DNA of 64,000 nt, from NCBI GenBank assembly GCA_015232575.1, contig JADFZL010000023.1, forward strand, positions 44,269 through 108,268, given 5' to 3'. The position numbers and the translations under genes were made by a program. Below, piece after piece: positions 60,141 through 64,000 of this stretch (positions within the stretch are counted from its first letter, which is position 1; every line of letters starts with the position of its first letter). This DNA is from Candidatus Rifleibacteriota bacterium (GTDB lineage Bacteria; Muiribacteriota; Ozemobacteria; Ozemobacterales; Ozemobacteraceae). The notes under the pieces are model-generated. The model was not told the DNA's origin and ran no database searches. It saw only the letters and a program-made list of their open reading frames with translations.

Positions 60141-60472
60141 AATACAAAGTATTCACAATCAGATGCTAATAAGAACGTTGAAAGGTTTAATGAGTTTCAC
60201 AGCATTAAAACTTTCTACTGATTGAAAAACCGAAGTCTGTTTATGAATTCGGAGCATTTAGTTAAGATGTGCTCGAGATTGCTCCCTTCGGTAAAAATTT
60301 TGCAATATGAATTTGATAGCAAAAGCCGTTTATTTTACCACTGATTGTTGAGTGGATAAGAAAAATCTTCTTTTTATAAATATCAACAATTTAAAAAATA
60401 TTAGAAACTAATGTCTTGACCGAATTGTTGAGCGAATGTCTTTTTAGCGTGAAGTTCAATTCTGACTGAGAA
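60141..60472. other. Convergent gap with a family 1 fragment
   Basis: Between convergent genes; only a partial family 1 word (GATTGCTCCCTTCGGTAAAA) near 60273 is seen. No clear terminator and no gene. Confidence 0.45.
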
Positions 60473-60475
60473 CTA

Positions 60476-61084
60476 TTTGATTTCAACAACTTCCAGGACT
60501 TTCTCGGTTTCTCTTATAACGCAAGTTTGACCAAAGCCAATATGCATCTGCAAAATTTTGTCAGGCGGAGTGTTTCGTATTTTTCCCGCAAGTACTCTTA
60601 TTACACCTGCATGCGTAAACACGGCAGTTTTTTTTGCTCTGGAAGTGACATAAATCTGTTTAAACCAGTCGGTAACTCTTTTGCCAAATTCAACAAGTGA
60701 TTCTCCGCCGGGAATTTTATAAGTATTTGTTGAATAAGCCCAGGCATCAATTTCTTCTCTTGGAATCTCGATCCAGCGATGGTCTTCCCAAATTCCAAAA
60801 TTCATTTCTTTGAGCCTGTCATCGACTGTCAGTTTGTTTGAAGAATTTTCTCCAAATCTCATTTTATGCAGCAATTGTGCCGGAAGAAGACATCGCTGCA
60901 AAGGACTGCTGATAATCTGATCAATTGTATCCGGGAACCTGGAATTAAATTTTTTTACGGAAGATTCCCATCCAGCTTCAAGTTTAACATCAGTCCAGCC
61001 ATAACAAAGCCCTTTAATTGAAGCCGGCTCAGGATTCCTTATCAGCAGCCACTCGCGATTTCTATTCAACTTTTCCATTTTCAT
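60476..61084 (-). CDS. Histidine phosphatase family protein, catalytic His replaced
   Basis: Belongs to the phosphoglycerate mutase/CobC branch: WLLIRNPEPASIKGLCYGWT near residue 10, SSPLQRCLLPAQLL, DDRLKEMNFGIWED, PGGESLVEFGKRV and VFTHAGVIRVLAG. CobC-like enzymes dephosphorylate alpha-ribazole phosphate in cobalamin synthesis, and RHPEPA-KGLCYG is the form expected. Here the RHP histidine, which takes the phosphate, is Asn (codon AAT). The second active-site histidine in THAGV is present. Either it is a pseudoenzyme or one base differs (CAT to AAT). No cobalamin genes are nearby. ATG 61084 is chosen over a start seven codons upstream. Confidence 0.75.
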
Positions 61085-61147
61085 AATAAATGAGTTTGTA
61101 AGCACCCGTTCAATAATTCAAGGCAGAAATTTAATCTTAATCACCGC

Positions 61148-61276
61148 CATCAGTAAAATCTGCGGACAGCTTTTCATCTTTTTCGTTTTCATTTTCACTT
61201 TTATCTTTTATCCTAATCTACAATCATTCTTGAATTTTTAATCTAAATCTGCAAAATCTGCGGACAATCTTTATCT
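61148..61276. repeat. Dispersed repeat, family 3, two copies
   Basis: AAAATCTGCGGACAGCTTTT at ~61156 and AAATCTGCAAAATCTGCGG at ~61247, separated by AT-rich sequence, in the gap after recQ. Confidence 0.55.
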
Positions 61277-61295
61277 TTTGCCAAAAAAACATGAA

Positions 61296-63161
61296 TCATG
61301 TAAACCGCTCGGCAACTATTTCCGGGTCGCTTCCAGAAAGAACTTCGAGAAATGCTTTTCCGTACTGGTCTCGCTTGCAATCTCCTATTCCTTTTATCAT
61401 GCGTAGTTTTTCCAGGGAATCTGGTTTGAGAATTGAGAGGGAAGTCAAAACTGAATCAGCAAAGACCATATAAGGAGCAATATTAAGTTTACGTGCCAGG
61501 AGAAGTCTTAGTTTACGTAACTTCTCAAACATCGGAGAATGTACATCACCTTGTGAAGCTCCGGCTTTTGCAGATGCTTTGTTTCGACGTTCACCCCTTG
61601 ATAGTTTCTGAGAAGGAAGTCCTAGTCTTACTTTCCCTTCACCTTTGCATAACGCCAGTCCGGACTTGGTAATTTTTAACAGAGGATACTCGCCATCAGT
61701 TACTGCAAGATGCCCTTGTACTACCAACTGATCTATCCATGCACGAATTGCTGGTTCAGTTGAGTCTTTCATGAGTCCGAAAACTCTGAGTGTTGAATGT
61801 CCATTTTGTATTATTCGTTCGTTTTCCTGTCCTAACAGGACTTTAACTACATAAGCTGCTCCGAAACGACTTTCAGTGCGAAAGACTGCGCTTATTATCT
61901 TTTGTGATGTCAGAAGTGCTTCTGAGTCTGGAAGTTCCTTTGTTTCACCTAGGCATACGTCACAGGCACCGCAACCTGTTTCGGAAGATTGCTCTGGTTG
62001 ATCCTCTGGCGGGTAAGGTTTGCCGAAATGCTCAGCGAGCAGTCTGTGTCTGCATACAGGGGAGATCGCATATCGTGATATTTCCGACAATTGCCGGTCA
62101 ATAATACGGCGGCGTTCGGGTGAAACTCCGTTATCAGTAGCAGAGAGCTTTCTGTGCATGATAATGTCTGATATTGAAAAAAATAAAATACATTCTGCGG
62201 GCTCACCATCGCGCCCGGCTCTTCCTGATTCCTGCTGATAGTGCTCAACCGATTTTGGCGTATTGGCGTGTACAACGTAGCGGACATTAGAGCGGTCAAT
62301 TCCCATTCCAAATGCTATCGTTGCAACAATTACGTCAAGTCGTTCATGTACAAAATCATCCTGAGTTTTTGAACGCTCGCTTGCAGAAAGACCTGCATGA
62401 TATGGAGCACACGAAATGCCGGCCTTAGAAAGACTCGAAGCAATACGATCAACTTCGCGGCGTGTTTGAGCATAGACTATGCCGCCTTCATCGGGATGGC
62501 GTTTTATGACATCAATTACCTGACGGGTTTGATCATGTCTTGGAAAGGCTCGATAAATAAGATTGGGTCTGTCCGGATGCCCTATCAGGGAAAGCGGACT
62601 CCGAAGCCCGAGTTGTACGCAAATATCACCCTGAACTGTCGGCGTTGCGGTTGCAGTCAGCGCAAGACGCGGAGTATCAGGGAAATCGGCAAAAATGTCG
62701 CCGAGTTGCCGGTATTCTGGCCTGAATTCGTGTCCCCAATGTGACACGCAATGTGCTTCATCCACAGCAAACAATCCAACATGAGGTCGTATTATCTCAA
62801 GCAATCCACCGCCGACCAGGCGCTCTGGGCTAATATAAAGCAGCTCAAGACTTCCATTGTATAGTTCCGCAAAAGTGCGCTTGCGAAGGGCCTCTTTTGT
62901 CTGGGAATGTAGTGCTCCAGCTTTCAGGCCTATCTGACAAGCTGCAGTAACCTGGTCATCCATGAGGGCTATTAAAGGCGATATAACAACTACCAGCCCT
63001 ATTCCACAAGCAGCTGGAAGCTGATAACAAAGGCTCTTTCCTCCGCCGGTTGGTAGTACCACAAGAGTGTCGCGTCCAGAAATAACAGACTCAACTGCTT
63101 CTCTCTGAAGAGGTCTGAAGGAAGAATAACCCCATTTTCTTTCGAGTGTTTGTTCAATCAT
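61296..63161 (-). CDS. recQ: ATP-dependent DNA helicase RecQ
   Basis: A 3'-5' DNA helicase of 621 residues that acts in recombination and fork repair. Motifs: 0 and I in FRPLQREAVESVISG and VLPTGGGKSLCYQLP, II VDEAHCVSHWGHEFRPEY with the aromatic-rich loop, III LTATATPTV, V GMGIDRSNVRYVVH and VI QQESGRAGRDGE. The zinc-binding region has CRHRLLAEHFG and CGACDVC. A winged-helix RQC domain follows, and residues ~545-615 form an HRDC domain (FEKLRKLRLLLARKLNIAPY). Full length. It stands alone, facing the rRNA operon in the opposite direction. Confidence 0.94.
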   Translation of the reverse strand: MIEQTLERKWGYSSFRPLQREAVESVISGRDTLVVLPTGGGKSLCYQLPAACGIGLVVVISPLIALMDDQVTAACQIGLKAGALHSQTKEALRKRTFAELYNGSLELLYISPERLVGGGLLEIIRPHVGLFAVDEAHCVSHWGHEFRPEYRQLGDIFADFPDTPRLALTATATPTVQGDICVQLGLRSPLSLIGHPDRPNLIYRAFPRHDQTRQVIDVIKRHPDEGGIVYAQTRREVDRIASSLSKAGISCAPYHAGLSASERSKTQDDFVHERLDVIVATIAFGMGIDRSNVRYVVHANTPKSVEHYQQESGRAGRDGEPAECILFFSISDIIMHRKLSATDNGVSPERRRIIDRQLSEISRYAISPVCRHRLLAEHFGKPYPPEDQPEQSSETGCGACDVCLGETKELPDSEALLTSQKIISAVFRTESRFGAAYVVKVLLGQENERIIQNGHSTLRVFGLMKDSTEPAIRAWIDQLVVQGHLAVTDGEYPLLKITKSGLALCKGEGKVRLGLPSQKLSRGERRNKASAKAGASQGDVHSPMFEKLRKLRLLLARKLNIAPYMVFADSVLTSLSILKPDSLEKLRMIKGIGDCKRDQYGKAFLEVLSGSDPEIVAERFT

Positions 63162-63393
63162 ATATATTCTTTCTGTATCTATTTATTTTGGAATTATAAC
63201 TATAAAGTTTTTATAATTCAATAGAATAGGAGTTACTTGCGTAATTGTATGGAACTTGCGCACATGTTCTGAAGGAAAGCATTTGTTTGTGGCTATTACG
63301 AAAAAGAAGTGAATTCACTGGGCGCAGAGAACAAATGAAATGAACTCTATTCAAAATATTTTGAAAGTACTAAAAATAAATTTATATTTTTTA

Positions 63394-63422
63394 TTGACAT
63401 TGAATAGTACTTATGATAAACT
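63394..63422 (+). promoter_or_regulatory. Probable rRNA operon promoter
   Basis: TTGACA at 63394-63399 and TAAACT at 63417-63422 are 17 bases apart and are preceded by a long AT-rich stretch that could serve as an UP element. It lies about 240 bases before the 16S start. Confidence 0.6.
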
Positions 63423-63583
63423 CATTTTCACCTTCAAGCGAAGTCGCGAGGGTACCGCTCAAGAGATAGTGAAAGCACTGAATTGAAGCAAGTCTTAAGA
63501 GCGTCTGATAATTGAAAATAAGATCGGAAGAACAAAGAAATAAGAAGCCAGGTGGGCTTCAACCGAGCGTAAGCTTGGTGGAG

Positions 63584-63592
63584 GCTCTTTGA
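63584..63592 (+). promoter_or_regulatory. boxA-like antitermination element in the rRNA leader
   Basis: GCTCTTTGA resembles the rRNA boxA (TGCTCTTTAACA) that loads the Nus antitermination complex. Its place in the leader, about 70 bases before the 16S start, is as expected. Confidence 0.5.
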
Positions 63593-63660
63593 GTTCATGT
63601 TCTTCATGAAATGAAAATATCTCGTGCGTTCTCGCGAGGGAATGTAAGAGAAAAAATAAT

Positions 63661-64000
63661 TTTTGTGGAGAGTTTGATCCTGGCTCAGGACTAACGCTGG
63701 CGGCGTGCTTAACACATGCAAGTCGAACGTGTTCGTATTTGGTAGCAATATTGAATACGGAAAAGTGGCGAACGGGTGAGTAATACGTAGGTGATCTGCC
63801 TCGGAGACGGGAACAACCCAGGGAAACTTGGGATAATGCCCGATACGACATTCTGGAGGGATCTGGAATGTGAAAAGGGGTAATACGCTCTGAGATGAGC
63901 CTGCGGCCTATCAGTTAGTTGGTGGGGTAAAAGCCTACCAAGACGAAGACGGGTAGCCGGCCTGAGAGGGTGAACGGCCACACTGGGACTGAGACACGGC
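63661..64000 (+). rRNA. 16S ribosomal RNA, 5' part
   Basis: AGAGTTTGATCCTGGCTCAG at 63669 is the universal 5' primer site, and 16S helices follow: ACGCTGGCGGCGTGCTTAAC, ACATGCAAGTCGAACG, GCGAACGGGTGAGTAA and ACTGGGACTGAGACACGGC. By comparison with E. coli numbering the mature 5' end is near 63661. The gene runs off the window after about 340 bases. No tRNA is seen in the leader. This segment would allow taxonomic placement. Confidence 0.95.

Noticed and set aside
63434..63981. Several minus-strand frames across the rRNA leader and 16S gene
   Set aside because: They are antisense to rRNA; frames across rRNA genes are a common annotation artefact.

Overview
The window is low-GC bacterial DNA. 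The Gram-negative-type envelope genes include Tat translocase TatA, a BatA/BatB aerotolerance-type operon, a SurA-like chaperone, secreted 5'-nucleotidases, an MscS channel and type IV pilus/type II secretion pieces. The right edge carries the first ~340 bases of a 16S rRNA gene. No search could be run, so the lineage is open. The gene mix would suit a deep-branching, poorly cultured phylum (Candidatus Riflebacteria is a guess only).

Region 1 (1-2972) is a boundary zone of broken genes: a KilA-N gene truncated by an IS91/ISCR-type transposase remnant, a DJ-1/PfpI gene, a flavin oxidoreductase remnant fused to an IS21-type istA remnant, and the IS21 multiple end repeats.

Region 2 (about 2980-15740) is the most unusual part. 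All its genes lie on the minus strand and are typical cassette cargo: HicB/HicA, DUF4160/DUF2442, PIN toxin with a small partner, a methyltransferase, a DIP1984 protein, a possible HEPN protein, and an odd GspF-GspE fusion. They are separated by 120-136 bp imperfect palindromes. Read on the minus strand, the best ones (12656-12779, 14018-14148, 11610-11739, 15283-15418) have the geometry of integron attC sites: outer R boxes (TCGAAC/GTTCGA or GTTAGA), an unpaired spacer, then an L stem with one extra base on the left arm, as in GTT[T]GAGCGG against CCGCTCAAC. Gene stop codons lie at or inside these sites. No integrase is visible, so I read the region as an attC cluster without integrase (CALIN-like). 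The gaps also hold at least 29 tiny hairpins with loop GTGA and covarying stems, plus ATGCTTTT-like tracts. An IS66 element has inserted into the array.

Region 3 (16346-63161) looks like ordinary chromosome: DEAD-box helicase, PAS-adenylate cyclase, secreted arginine-deiminase-like enzyme, EamA transporter with a histidine tail, NadE, TPR proteins, TatA, MscS channel, an operon of two paralogous membrane proteins plus an M23 peptidase, a prepilin-peptidase-like protein, a clostripain-type protease, RlmE, tandem 5'-nucleotidases, a radical SAM-hotdog fusion, an eight-gene Bat/MoxR operon, an M14 carboxypeptidase, a histidine phosphatase lacking its catalytic histidine, and RecQ. Its intergenic gaps carry three dispersed repeat families that I do not see in region 2.

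Region 4 (63394-64000) is an rRNA promoter, leader with a boxA-like element, and the 16S 5' end.
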